Shown in pieces: positions 14,411 to 23,296 of a DNA stretch of 64,000 nucleotides; positions within the stretch are counted from its first letter, which is position 1, and each line of letters begins with the position of its first letter. The stretch lies in the NCBI GenBank assembly GCA_944375715.1, contig CALWAP010000005.1, forward strand, positions 1-64,000. Reading direction: 5' to 3'. The notes under the pieces were generated by a model. That model made no database searches, was not told where the DNA came from, and saw only the letters and a program-made list of their open reading frames with translations. The DNA comes from an uncultured Clostridia bacterium. GTDB taxonomy: Bacteria; Bacillota; Clostridia; Oscillospirales; Butyricicoccaceae. A program made the translations under genes and the position numbers.

Positions 14411-17200
14411 TTACATCTTGCTTACGACCGCGGCGCACCTGGGACAAAGGGTAGGATGTTCAGAGTCGCTTCCCACATCCTTGGAGTATGTCCAGCAACG
14501 CTCACACTTTTCTCCTTCAGCCTTTGTCACTCTGGCCGAAACACCTTCCCAGCTCTGGCAGGGGGTGCCGCTGCCTTCCTCCGAAACTGTAACATCAGAA
14601 ACGATGAACAGCGTCTTTAAAAGCTCGGTCTCCGCACTGAGCTTTTCGGCGGTGCCGCCCTGGGCATAAAGCTCGACATGGGCCTCCAAAGGCTTGCCTA
14701 TCAGTTTGGAGGCGCGAGCTTCCTCCAAAACCAGGTTGACATCATCCCTCAAAGCCACCAACGCATTCCACTTTTCCATCTGCTCATCAGAAAGGGCATA
14801 CTCGGAGCATGATTTTGCCATGGAGTTGAAGGCTATATTCTCGGCATTGTCATCCTTCTTATGAGGCATTGCCTTCCAGATCTCATCGGCGGTAAAGCAG
14901 ATTATCGGAGCAAGCATCCTAACCATGGCGTCAAGTATAAGATACATGGCCGTCTGTGCACTGCGCCTCAGCTCGCCGTCCTTCTCCTCGCAGTAAAGCC
15001 TGTCCTTTATGACATCCAGGTAGAAGTTGGACATATCGACAACACAGAAATTGCGGACGGCATGATATACCACATGGTACTCATAATCCTCATAACCCTT
15101 TATGACCTTCTCAATAAGGCTGTTGAGCCTGGTTATGGCCCATCTGTCGATCTCCTGCATATTTTCAGGAGCTACCATGCCGTTTTCAGGGTCAAAGCCG
15201 TTTAAATTGCCCAGCATATACTTGGCTGTATTCCTTATCTTGAGATATGCCTGGGAAAGCTGCTTGAAGATCTCCTTGGAAACCCTGACATCGGCCCTGT
15301 AATCGGAAGATGCGACCCACAGCCTTAAAACATCGGCGCCGTATTCCTTTATGACATCCAGCGGGTCAACCGTATTGCCCAGCGACTTGTGCATGGCTTT
15401 TCCTTCGCCGTCAACGACCCAGCCATGGGTCAGCACGGTCTTATAAGGAGCACCACTGTCTTTTGCGCCCACAGCTGTCAGCAGCGAAGATTGGAACCAT
15501 CCGCGGTACTGATCGGCGCCTTCAAGATATATGTCAGCGGGCCACTTTATCTTGTTTTCCAAAACGGCAAAATGGGTAGAGCCCGAATCAAACCATCCGT
15601 CAAGGGTATCTGTTTCCTTGGTAAAATGGGTGCCGCCGCAATGGGGGCACTTGAAGCCCTGGGGCAGGATATCGGAGGCTTCCTTTATATACCAGGCATT
15701 CGAGCCCTCGCTGCCGAACAGCCTGGAAACCGCTTCAATAGTTTCATCGGTGCAGACCGGTTTGCCGCATTCCGCGCAGTAAAAGACAGGTATCGGCAAG
15801 CCCCAATGGCGCTGACGGGAGATGCACCAATCGGCTCTTTCCTTTATCATGCCGATTATCCTGTCGCCGCCCCAGGCAGGAAGCCATGTGACATCCTTGC
15901 AGGCCTCTACCGCCTTATCCTTAAAGGCGTCAACCGAGCAGAACCACTGAGGTGTGGCCCTGAAGATTATCGGGTTCTTGCAGCGCCAGCAATGGGGATA
16001 GGTGTGGGATATCTCCTGGCTGGCGAACAGGGCGCCGCTGGCGACCATATCATCATAAATAGCCTTGTTGGACTCGTCATATCTCAGTCCGGCAAATTTG
16101 CCGGCGTCTTTGGTCTGATAACCCCTGTCATCGACGGGCACCAGCATCTCAAGACCATACTTCTTGCCTGTCATATAGTCCTCGGCACCAAAGCCGGGAG
16201 CTGTATGTACGCAGCCTGTACCGCTGTCCATCGTAACATAGTCGGCGTTAACAACAACGCTCTCCCTGTCAAGGAAGGGATGCTGGGTCTTTATATACTC
16301 AAGGTCGCTGCCTTTAAAGCGGGCGGTTATCTCATAAGAGGAAATGCCGCCTTCGGCCATGGTCTTTTCAGCCAGGGCCTCGGCCACGATATAGTTTTCA
16401 CCGTTGTCAGCCTTTATAAGGACATAGCTCTCCCTGGGATGCAGGGCGATGGCAAGGTTGCCGGGCAGGGTCCATGTGGTAGTCGTCCAGATTATAAAAT
16501 ATGTCTTTTCAAGGTCGCAGTAGGGCGACAGCTTCCCCAGATCGTCCTTGACCCTGAACTTGACATATATGGAAGTGCAGGGATCTTCCTGATATTCTAT
16601 CTCGGCCTCGGCCAAAGCTGTTTCATCATGTGGGCACCAATACACGGGCTTAAGGCCCTTATATATATACCCCTTTTTATACATTTCACCGAATACCTTG
16701 ACCTCTCTGGCCTCAAAAGAGGGATCCATAGTCAGGTAAGGATGGTCCCAATCGCCCAGAACGCCCAACCTGACAAACTGCTCCATCTGCTTTTTGACAA
16801 AGCCCATGGCAAAGTCACGGCAAGCATCCCTGAACTCAGGTATGCTCATCTTCTTGCGGTCAAGCTTTTCCTTTTTGATTATGGCGCTCTCTATGGGCAT
16901 ACCGTGGTTGTCCCACCCGGGTATATAGGGCGAGTGGAAGCCGCTCATGCTGTTATACCTGTTTATGAAATCCTTGAGCACCTTGTTCATGGCGGTGCCC
17001 ATATGTATGTTGCCATTGGAGAAGGGAGGGCCGTCGTGAAGGACCTTCAAAGGCCGCCCTTTTGTCATCTCCTGAAGTTTTTCGTATGTTTTGTTTTCCT
17101 GCCACTGCTTAAGAAATCCCGGCTCCCTTTGAGGCAGCGAAGCTCTCATTGGAAAATCGGTCTTAGGCAGGTTTATGGTCTCGTTATAATCCTTACCCAT
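14411..17200 (-). CDS. ileS: Isoleucyl-tRNA synthetase
   Basis: Class I aminoacyl-tRNA synthetase (929 aa) that charges tRNA-Ile and edits valine. Motifs visible are the HIGH-type signature NGNIHMGTA, the editing domain (TTTWTLPGNLAIA; GTGCVHTAPGFG), DWCISRQRHWGLPIP, the KMSKS-type loop as GKAMHKSLGN, and a C-terminal zinc finger (CERCWTY, CPRC). It starts only 6 nt after divIVA, so it is co-transcribed; no T-box leader can fit. The position downstream of divIVA is conserved in many Firmicutes. Confidence 0.97.
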   Translation of the reverse strand: MGKDYNETINLPKTDFPMRASLPQREPGFLKQWQENKTYEKLQEMTKGRPLKVLHDGPPFSNGNIHMGTAMNKVLKDFINRYNSMSGFHSPYIPGWDNHGMPIESAIIKKEKLDRKKMSIPEFRDACRDFAMGFVKKQMEQFVRLGVLGDWDHPYLTMDPSFEAREVKVFGEMYKKGYIYKGLKPVYWCPHDETALAEAEIEYQEDPCTSIYVKFRVKDDLGKLSPYCDLEKTYFIIWTTTTWTLPGNLAIALHPRESYVLIKADNGENYIVAEALAEKTMAEGGISSYEITARFKGSDLEYIKTQHPFLDRESVVVNADYVTMDSGTGCVHTAPGFGAEDYMTGKKYGLEMLVPVDDRGYQTKDAGKFAGLRYDESNKAIYDDMVASGALFASQEISHTYPHCWRCKNPIIFRATPQWFCSVDAFKDKAVEACKDVTWLPAWGGDRIIGMIKERADWCISRQRHWGLPIPVFYCAECGKPVCTDETIEAVSRLFGSEGSNAWYIKEASDILPQGFKCPHCGGTHFTKETDTLDGWFDSGSTHFAVLENKIKWPADIYLEGADQYRGWFQSSLLTAVGAKDSGAPYKTVLTHGWVVDGEGKAMHKSLGNTVDPLDVIKEYGADVLRLWVASSDYRADVRVSKEIFKQLSQAYLKIRNTAKYMLGNLNGFDPENGMVAPENMQEIDRWAITRLNSLIEKVIKGYEDYEYHVVYHAVRNFCVVDMSNFYLDVIKDRLYCEEKDGELRRSAQTAMYLILDAMVRMLAPIICFTADEIWKAMPHKKDDNAENIAFNSMAKSCSEYALSDEQMEKWNALVALRDDVNLVLEEARASKLIGKPLEAHVELYAQGGTAEKLSAETELLKTLFIVSDVTVSEEGSGTPCQSWEGVSARVTKAEGEKCERCWTYSKDVGSDSEHPTLCPRCAAVVSKM

Positions 17201-17206
17201 TTTTCT

Positions 17207-17920
17207 TTATTCCTCGTCTTCTTTATAGTTCTTGCCAAAACGCAGCTCGGTAAAATTGAAACGGCCTGAATCGTCAATGCCTGCCCCCACAGCCACAGTT
17301 TCATTTTCGCGCTCTGTGCCTTCGGCATCTTTAATCCCCAAATCTTCCAGATCCTTTGTATTTCCATCATCCCCGGCTACAGCCTCAGGCTCAGGCTGTG
17401 TCTGCGCCGAAAAATCAACAGCAAACTCGTCTGATTTAGACTCGGGGCGAATATCCTGTTTTTTTGAAGGTGCCGAAGCCTTTACCAGCTTTTCCAGCAC
17501 ATCAGCCTCCGAAACCAAAATATTTCTTATAAGTTCTGCGTAACGGCGGCTTTCTGCTTTTGCCTCCTCAAGCTTCAGCATCTCGGCATCTATCTGAGCC
17601 CTGATATCATTTACCTTTGTTTCAGCCTCGGCGCGGGCATTTCGCAAGATCATGTCCGCCTCGGCCTGCGCCTTGGACACCGTTTCCTGCGCGGTCATCT
17701 GGGCCGAATAAAAAGCTTTCCTCATCTGCTCGTCCACAAGGCGGTATTCTTCTATTTTATCTACCAAAACACGCATTTTTCCCTTAAGCGTGGCATTTTC
17801 CTTATAGAGCGCAGAATAATCGCTCTGCACAGTATCAAGGAAATCGTCAACCTGGTCCTTGTCATAGCCCTTAATAGACTTTACAAACTTGACATCCTGT
17901 ATATCCTGCGGCGTTAGCAA
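17207..17920 (-). CDS. divIVA: DivIVA family cell-division/polarity protein
   Basis: Peripheral membrane coiled-coil protein (237 aa) that binds negatively curved membrane at septa and poles. The N-terminal lipid-binding block is conserved (MLTPQDIQDVKFVKSIKGYDKDQVDDFLD), followed by a heptad-rich coiled coil to about residue 160. After that comes an acidic, low-complexity tail rich in Glu, Asp and Gly that is likely disordered. It lies between yggT and ileS in a typical Gram-positive division cluster. Confidence 0.95.
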   Translation of the reverse strand: MLTPQDIQDVKFVKSIKGYDKDQVDDFLDTVQSDYSALYKENATLKGKMRVLVDKIEEYRLVDEQMRKAFYSAQMTAQETVSKAQAEADMILRNARAEAETKVNDIRAQIDAEMLKLEEAKAESRRYAELIRNILVSEADVLEKLVKASAPSKKQDIRPESKSDEFAVDFSAQTQPEPEAVAGDDGNTKDLEDLGIKDAEGTERENETVAVGAGIDDSGRFNFTELRFGKNYKEDEE

Positions 17921-17967
17921 GTTGTCCCCTCCCCAAATATATCAGCGCCTTCTTCGGCACAGGTGGT

Positions 17968-18231
17968 TTATAGCATCATTGTAAGAATATTGAGAACGAT
18001 ATAGGCCGCAAGGAAAGAAAGATCCAAAGGAAAGCTCCGCATGGCGGGTATATTCCAAAGAAGCCTTCTAAACGGCATTATTATCGGCTCTGTTATTTGA
18101 TAAAGTATATTGTGCAGGGCCGAACCCTGAAGCGAAGGTATCCACGAAATAATGGCCCTTCCGAGCATAGCAAGCTGAAGCAGGCTGATAACGCTGTAAG
18201 CCAGCTGCCTCACCATGTAATATAAAGGCAT
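17968..18231 (-). CDS. YggT family membrane protein
   Basis: Small membrane protein (87 aa) with two hydrophobic segments separated by the conserved loop GRAIISWIPSLQGSALHNILYQITEPIIMPFRRLLW. This is the YggT/YlmG pattern; homologues near sepF are implicated in membrane or division-site organisation, but the biochemical role is unknown. It lies 15 bp after sepF. The ribosome site AAAAGGAGG precedes the start at 18231. Confidence 0.9.
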   Translation of the reverse strand: MPLYYMVRQLAYSVISLLQLAMLGRAIISWIPSLQGSALHNILYQITEPIIMPFRRLLWNIPAMRSFPLDLSFLAAYIVLNILTMML

Positions 18232-18246
18232 GGCGATGACCTCCTT

Positions 18247-18702
18247 TTAAATATAAAGGCCGTTATTCTCCAGCTCGTCGATAAGATCTCCCAAAATGTC
18301 CACGTTATAAGGGGTTATCATATATGTGCTGTTGGCAACCTTTTTGATTTTGCCTTCCTGAGCGTAGGTGACACCGCTTAAAAAATCAATAAGTCTTCTG
18401 GCAAGATCCTTATTAGTCTGTTCAAGATTCATTACCACTGTCCTACGTTCCCTCAAATGATCGGCTATCTCGGTGACATTTTCAAACTTTTCGGGCCTGA
18501 CAAGGACTACCGAAAGCTGGGTTGTGGCATTAATATTTACCACTTTGTTGGTGCTTCTTCTGAAATCGCTAACCTGAGAAGGACCTTTTGATTCTTCCTC
18601 TCTCTCCTTTTTGGAGCTTTTGGACGGGGCAAAGCCTTCGTAGCCGTCATCTTCCTCGTCATCGCCGCTTGCCCATCTCTTGAGATCATCTATGAAACTC
18701 AT
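18247..18702 (-). CDS. sepF: Cell division protein SepF
   Basis: FtsZ-associated membrane anchor (151 aa) that forms rings and ties FtsZ to the membrane. The N-terminal amphipathic helix (SFIDDLKRWA) is followed by an acidic linker and the SepF core: VVLVRPEKFENVTEIADHLRERRTVVMNLE and RLIDFLSGVTYAQEGKIKKVANSTYMITPYNVDI. First gene of the sepF-yggT-divIVA-ileS run, with GAGGAGAAT upstream of the start at 18702. The usual ylmH neighbour is missing from this cluster. Confidence 0.96.
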   Translation of the reverse strand: MSFIDDLKRWASGDDEEDDGYEGFAPSKSSKKEREEESKGPSQVSDFRRSTNKVVNINATTQLSVVLVRPEKFENVTEIADHLRERRTVVMNLEQTNKDLARRLIDFLSGVTYAQEGKIKKVANSTYMITPYNVDILGDLIDELENNGLYI

Positions 18703-18779
18703 TTTATTCTCCTCTCACACAGAGTGTAATATGTGTTCCGCGCCTGCCGCAAACCGTTTTTGAAAACGAGCGTAGGCAA

Positions 18780-18806
18780 AAAAGACCTTTCTTGAAAGGC
18801 TATTAT
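18780..18806 (-). terminator. Weak terminator between the HlyD-like gene and sepF
   Basis: Minus strand AGCCTTTC-AA-GAAAGGTC followed by a T run, about 80-100 bp after the stop of the HlyD-like gene. The stem is short. A TTGACA-17-GATAAT match sits immediately upstream (18811-18839), so this element could instead lie in a sepF leader. Confidence 0.5.
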
Positions 18807-18888
18807 CTTTATTATCTTATTTTTTTCTTTTTATGTCAATAAAACAGCTCATAATTATTTTGGTAAATACATATTTTGGAGTGTTTTA

Positions 18889-20085
18889 TCAGTCTATTAC
18901 CTTGTTGTCCTCCAATCCTTTTCCCTTTATGACCATTTTGTCATAATAGTAAAGGCCCTTTGAAGCAGATTCTGCCGGCTTGACTATGTAATAATCCTCG
19001 CCCTCATATACCCATTCGACAGCCTTGAATTTATTTACCGCACCGTTAAGGCAGAAAACTCCCCATTTGCCATCCTGCTGGTGCAGTGCCTGCCTGGGCA
19101 CCTTTATACCGGTATACGTGTTCTTGACGATATCCACCGTGCTTTCCACTCCCCTGAGGAAAGTTTCATTTATAACGCCGCAGTTAAATATGACAATGGC
19201 TTCATCGTCAAAATACGTTACTTTTTTCACCGATGCCGATACCTTTTTTGAGGAAAGATAGGGAAAGTAAAGACCAAGACCATTCTCATTAAGCTGCTGG
19301 GCGTCGTCCGCACTTATGCAGCAAACAAAATACCATTCGAAATCGGATATTATGTACCCAATCACACCCGAAGCCTGCTCGACAGCCCCATTGTTCATAA
19401 GGTTTTCAAGGCTGTCGGGAGTCAGGGAATACATTTCCTCGGAGGTACAAAGGGTTGGGCTGCTTTCGGTAGCCTTGGCGAAATATCCCGGCGCGTCGGC
19501 CTTTACTGAATAGCTCTTTGATGAATAAGCCGTTTCATACTGTTTTAAAGAGGCTTTCATTGCATCAATATTGCTTTTGAAGCCGGCTATGTCATCCCTT
19601 GGATATTCCCTGGCAATAACTGTCTGGGTAAGTCCCGAGTAAAGCGAATCGGTCTCCCACACCTGTCCCAGGGACAGCATTCCCGAGAGTTCTTCCATGG
19701 AGTCAAATATGGCGCTGTCCAGAGATGCGCCCTCCTTATCGGCAGTTATATCGGCATACGCCGCTTCGGCGTATGCTATTTCCTGCCGCAGAGTTTCCGC
19801 CTGCCTGAAAGCCTCCGCGGCGGAGCTGTCGTCGAAAAAAGCAGCTATCTCTTCGTTTTGAGATACCTTTTCCCCATTCTCCACCATGAACTCGTAGGTT
19901 TTATCCTCCTGCCCGTAAACGGCATCCATCGTGCGAACAAAAATACCGTCGCATGTCACCTTATCTTCTACCGTTACGCTTAAAGCCTCCATGGTGACTA
20001 TGCTGTCAGTCAGATTCAGAATAACCTGATAGCCTATGTAAACAAGCAAAAGCAAAACGGCAATGGCCGAAGTTATTTTCCTCAT
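18889..20085 (-). CDS. HlyD-like membrane-anchored protein
   Basis: Protein of 398 aa with one N-terminal transmembrane helix (residues ~4-24) and a large extracellular part. The region after the helix has the biotinyl/lipoyl-like strand pattern of HlyD-type adaptors (VTCDGIFVRTMDAVYG, VENGEKVSQNEEIAAF), then a coiled-coil hairpin (about 85-190) and a return beta domain (KADAPGYFAKATESS; GIKVPRQALHQQDGKWGVFCLNG). No ABC or RND partner is adjacent, so it is an orphan adaptor or an envelope protein. The start at 20085 follows ATAGGAG. It follows hfq, with a strong hairpin between them. Confidence 0.78.
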   Translation of the reverse strand: MRKITSAIAVLLLLVYIGYQVILNLTDSIVTMEALSVTVEDKVTCDGIFVRTMDAVYGQEDKTYEFMVENGEKVSQNEEIAAFFDDSSAAEAFRQAETLRQEIAYAEAAYADITADKEGASLDSAIFDSMEELSGMLSLGQVWETDSLYSGLTQTVIAREYPRDDIAGFKSNIDAMKASLKQYETAYSSKSYSVKADAPGYFAKATESSPTLCTSEEMYSLTPDSLENLMNNGAVEQASGVIGYIISDFEWYFVCCISADDAQQLNENGLGLYFPYLSSKKVSASVKKVTYFDDEAIVIFNCGVINETFLRGVESTVDIVKNTYTGIKVPRQALHQQDGKWGVFCLNGAVNKFKAVEWVYEGEDYYIVKPAESASKGLYYYDKMVIKGKGLEDNKVID

Positions 20086-20101
20086 TTTCTCTCCTATCTG
20101 C

Positions 20102-20133
20102 CGGCGCATGCCTTTGGCTCAAGGCATGCGCCG
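20102..20133 (-). promoter_or_regulatory. Strong hairpin between hfq and the HlyD-like gene
   Basis: A perfect 13-bp stem: 20102-20114 pairs with 20121-20133 across a 6-nt loop. It begins directly after the hfq stop codon and ends about 7 nt before the ribosome site of the next gene. There is no T run, so it is not a standard terminator; it could protect or process the hfq mRNA or restrict translation of the HlyD-like protein. Confidence 0.6.
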
Positions 20134-20367
20134 CTATTCCCTCGTGCCTGAGGGCATATCCAGCTGCCTTGCGGGAACTATTGTCGATATGGCGTGTTTG
20201 TATATAAGGTACTGACGGTTTTCGTTGACCACCAGCACGGTATATCCGTCATACGACATGACTACTCCCCGCTGCTGAAACCCGTTAGTCATAAAAATAG
20301 TGACCGGCACACGGCTCTTCCTGGCTTCATTCAAAAATGTGTCCTGCATACTTGTTCTTGTTTCCAT
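20134..20367 (-). CDS. hfq: RNA chaperone Hfq
   Basis: Sm-like hexameric RNA-binding protein (77 aa) that can support small-RNA regulation. The Sm1 motif is VTIFMTNGFQQRGVVMSYDGYTVLVV and the Sm2 motif is YLIYKHAISTIVP, with the Hfq-specific YKHAIST block intact. It is encoded 30 bp downstream of miaA, the classical miaA-hfq order, and has no long acidic tail, as usual for Firmicutes. Confidence 0.97.
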   Translation of the reverse strand: METRTSMQDTFLNEARKSRVPVTIFMTNGFQQRGVVMSYDGYTVLVVNENRQYLIYKHAISTIVPARQLDMPSGTRE

Positions 20368-20397
20368 TATAAGGCTCCCTTTTTTATGTATTCTGCC

Positions 20398-21336
20398 TTA
20401 TAATATTACCCCGTTTTCAGACAAGAACTTTGTCGCTTTGTCGATAATGAGATCCAATCCCTCATCTTTTTCGTATTTTATCCAAAAAACCCTTTCATCT
20501 CTGCCAAACCATGTTATCTGCCTTTTGGCGTAATTGCGGCTTTTCCTTTTTATAAGCTCAACTGATTCCTCAAGCCCTGCCCGTCCTTCCAGATAATCAA
20601 AAAGCTCTTTGTATCCAATGGCCTGGGCTGCCGTATTGATCAAAAGCCCTTTTTCATAAAGTTCCCTTACCTCGTTAAGAAGGCCTCTTTCCATCATGAC
20701 ATCGACTCTTTTGTTTATCCTGTCATAAAGGACCTGCCTGTCTTTAGGCATGACGCCGATAAAAACGCTCTGATACCTGGGAGGAGCCTTACGGCTTTTC
20801 CTGTCGTGCTCTGTTATGGTCTCCCCCGTCAGGTTGTAGACCTCCAAAGCCCTTATTATGCGTTTTTTGTCATTTATATGGAGCCTTGAGGCACTCTGCG
20901 GATCGATTGCTTTCAGCCTTTCCATCATGGCATCAGGGCCTTCTTTTTCCCATTCCTCTTCCAACGCGGCCCTTTCTGCTCCGCTCTCATCCCTTTTCAA
21001 AAACTCTCCGCCTCTTATAAGGGCATCAATATAAAGTCCGGTACCGCCGCAAACTATCGGCTGAATGCCCCTCGATATCAGCATGTCCAGATATTCAGAA
21101 GCCTCCTGCCTATATCTTGATACCGAGTATTCCTCCCTTACCGAGGCAACGTCCAGCATGTAATGGCATACCCCGCGCTTTTCCGATTCATCCGGCTTGG
21201 CTGTGCCTATATTCAGTTCCTTATAAACCTGCATGGAATCGGCCGAAACCACAGCCCCGCAAAGCTTCGTCGCAAGCTCCACCGACAAAGCCGTTTTTCC
21301 CGATGCCGTCGGACCGCATACAACTATGACCTTCAT
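20398..21336 (-). CDS. miaA: tRNA dimethylallyltransferase
   Basis: Enzyme (312 aa) that adds a dimethylallyl group to A37 of tRNAs reading UNN codons, the first step of ms2i6A. The sequence shows the P-loop VVCGPTASGKTALS, SADSMQVYKELNIGTAKP, the GGTGLYIDAL substrate block, and AIGYKELFDYL with the RNYAKRQITWFG RNA-binding region. The start at 21336 lies one base after the mutL stop; the longer frame to 21423 lies inside mutL. MiaB, which adds the methylthio group, is encoded in the same operon. Confidence 0.96.
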   Translation of the reverse strand: MKVIVVCGPTASGKTALSVELATKLCGAVVSADSMQVYKELNIGTAKPDESEKRGVCHYMLDVASVREEYSVSRYRQEASEYLDMLISRGIQPIVCGGTGLYIDALIRGGEFLKRDESGAERAALEEEWEKEGPDAMMERLKAIDPQSASRLHINDKKRIIRALEVYNLTGETITEHDRKSRKAPPRYQSVFIGVMPKDRQVLYDRINKRVDVMMERGLLNEVRELYEKGLLINTAAQAIGYKELFDYLEGRAGLEESVELIKRKSRNYAKRQITWFGRDERVFWIKYEKDEGLDLIIDKATKFLSENGVIL

Positions 21337-21337
21337 A

Positions 21338-23293
21338 TCAAAGCACCCTTTTAAACTGCTTTTCGAGACTGCGCCTGGAAAGCGAAACGGCAACAGGCCT
21401 GCCGTGAGGGCAATTTCTGACATCGGGCAGCTTCAAAACCTTTTCAGCAAGACTCTGCATTTCGTTTATCCCTGAAAAGCTCCCACCCTTTACAGCGGCT
21501 TTGCAGGCTATGCTTTTCAAAAGCTCGTCCAATATAGGGCTGCCGGGCTTTATGCCGCTTAAAAGCTTTTGAGCCATATCGCTGAGCACATAAGGGATAT
21601 CCTCTTCATCCAGATAAACAGGCGCACTCCTGACGGCCAGCGAGGACATTCCGTAGTCGTCTATCTCAAAACCGCTTTTTTCTAAAAGGGGCATGTTGTC
21701 AAGACAGGCCTGCTTTTCCTCAGGAGAAAGATTGACCGGCACAGGTGTCAGCAGGGTCTGCATATCCTGGTTGCCTGTTTTTATGACCAGGCTGTTGTAT
21801 ATCAGCTTTTCATGAGCGGCATGTTTGTCGATAAGCCACAGCTCATCCCCCTGCTGTGCGATTATATATGTGCCGAATGCCTGGCCCAGCACCGTTATAT
21901 CGCTTTGGCAGTTTAAAATCCCGTCCTGGTTTTCCTCAGGCTCATCTTCATGTTCCTCTTCGGCGTCTACGGGCCTTGATGCCTTGATATTATATACAGC
22001 CGAGCCCAAAGAGCCGTCAAAAGCCTGCCCGAAGCCGGATGCTTTGCCGCCCTCCTCTGGCTTTGGCTGCCTTGGTACAAGCTCCATTTTGTTAATTTTA
22101 AACATGCTTTCATCCAGCTCAAAGTCATCGGATGATTTTGAGCCGAAATCCGCCTTAGTGCTTTTGAAAAGCTCCGATGCAGCCGAAGCCCCCTCGCCGG
22201 ACACAAGCTCGCCTTCGTGAGAAGAAACAACTATTCCTGGCGAATACTCTTTTTCTTCCTCTCTCGGCTTTGAAAACGCTTTTTCCTCCATTTCAGGAAA
22301 TGCCATATCGTCTTCCAAAGCCGTCACAACGGAGTGGTATATGGCAGAGTACACTTCATTTTCCCTGGCGAACTTGACTTCCAGCTTGGCGGGATGAACA
22401 TTCACATCAACAGCCGTATAGGGTACCTTCATGTCAAGAAAGCATACAGGATATCTTCCCTGCATCATCTTCCCCTTATATGCCCCGTCAATGGCTGCCG
22501 ACAGTATCTTCCCCTTTACCGGCCTGCCGTTGACCAGGAAATACTGCATTCCCCTGCTGCTGCGGCTGACTCCCGGAGGCGACACATAACCCTTTATATC
22601 CATATTGGGAAAACTGCCCTTGATGGGAATAAGCCCCTGAGCCGTTTCCCTGCCGTACATCGCGCTAATGACCTGGAAAAGCGAGCCGTCACCCCTGGTG
22701 AAAAAATTCTCCCTTCCGTCCTTTACAAACCTGAACGATATCTCCGGATGTGAAAGGGCGGCCGATGTGACTGCTCCCTCGCAGTATGCACCCTCGGTCG
22801 AGTCCTTTTTAAGAAACTTCATCCTGGCAGGTACATTGTAAAAAATATCCCTGACTATGACCGTCGTACCTTTTGGGCAGCCCGTCTCCTCGCATGTGAC
22901 ATTCTCGCCGCCTTCGCAGCAAAGATGGGTGCCGCCTATGTCTATTGCCGTTTTCGTGAAAATATCCACCTTGGAAACGGCAGAGATCGCTGCCAGCGCC
23001 TCGCCCCTGAAGCCCATCGTCGAAATGGCAAGCATATCCGACGGCTCCTTTATCTTGCTGGTTGCGTGGCGCAAAAGTGCCTTTTCAACATCATCGGGAG
23101 CTATTCCGCAGCCGTCGTCGGTAACCCTTATATACGAGGTCCCGCCGTTTTTTATTTCGACCTCTATCCGTCGGCTGCCGGCGTCTATTGAATTTTCTAT
23201 TATCTCCTTTACCGCCGAGGCCGGACGCTCAACGACCTCTCCGGCCGCTATCATATTGGCCATATGGGGCGTCAGGACATTAATTATTCCCAA
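21338..23293 (-). CDS. mutL: DNA mismatch repair protein MutL
   Basis: Mismatch-repair coordinator (651 aa). The N-terminal GHKL ATPase is complete: EIIENSIDAGSRRIEV, TDDGCGI, STMGFRGEAL and the GTTVIVRDIFYNVPARMKFLK block. A variable acidic linker (about 340-460) precedes the C-terminal dimerisation/endonuclease domain. The endonuclease motif reads DKHAAHEKLIYN: Asp, His and first Glu of the DQHAxxExxxxE pattern are kept, but Gln is Lys and the last Glu is Asn. The CPHGRP motif and the FKR C-terminal block are present, so nuclease activity is likely. It lies between mutS and miaA, 3 bp after mutS. Confidence 0.96.
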   Translation of the reverse strand: MGIINVLTPHMANMIAAGEVVERPASAVKEIIENSIDAGSRRIEVEIKNGGTSYIRVTDDGCGIAPDDVEKALLRHATSKIKEPSDMLAISTMGFRGEALAAISAVSKVDIFTKTAIDIGGTHLCCEGGENVTCEETGCPKGTTVIVRDIFYNVPARMKFLKKDSTEGAYCEGAVTSAALSHPEISFRFVKDGRENFFTRGDGSLFQVISAMYGRETAQGLIPIKGSFPNMDIKGYVSPPGVSRSSRGMQYFLVNGRPVKGKILSAAIDGAYKGKMMQGRYPVCFLDMKVPYTAVDVNVHPAKLEVKFARENEVYSAIYHSVVTALEDDMAFPEMEEKAFSKPREEEKEYSPGIVVSSHEGELVSGEGASAASELFKSTKADFGSKSSDDFELDESMFKINKMELVPRQPKPEEGGKASGFGQAFDGSLGSAVYNIKASRPVDAEEEHEDEPEENQDGILNCQSDITVLGQAFGTYIIAQQGDELWLIDKHAAHEKLIYNSLVIKTGNQDMQTLLTPVPVNLSPEEKQACLDNMPLLEKSGFEIDDYGMSSLAVRSAPVYLDEEDIPYVLSDMAQKLLSGIKPGSPILDELLKSIACKAAVKGGSFSGINEMQSLAEKVLKLPDVRNCPHGRPVAVSLSRRSLEKQFKRVL

Positions 23294-23296
23294 GTT

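Noticed and set aside
15389-17269. A 626-aa open frame antisense to ileS
   Set aside because: It is a codon-bias shadow of ileS: no ribosome site, no family similarity, and it runs across the divIVA-ileS junction.
18811-18839. TTGACA-17-GATAAT upstream of sepF
   Set aside because: It lies in very AT-rich DNA and would run straight into a short terminator-like hairpin, so I did not call it a promoter.
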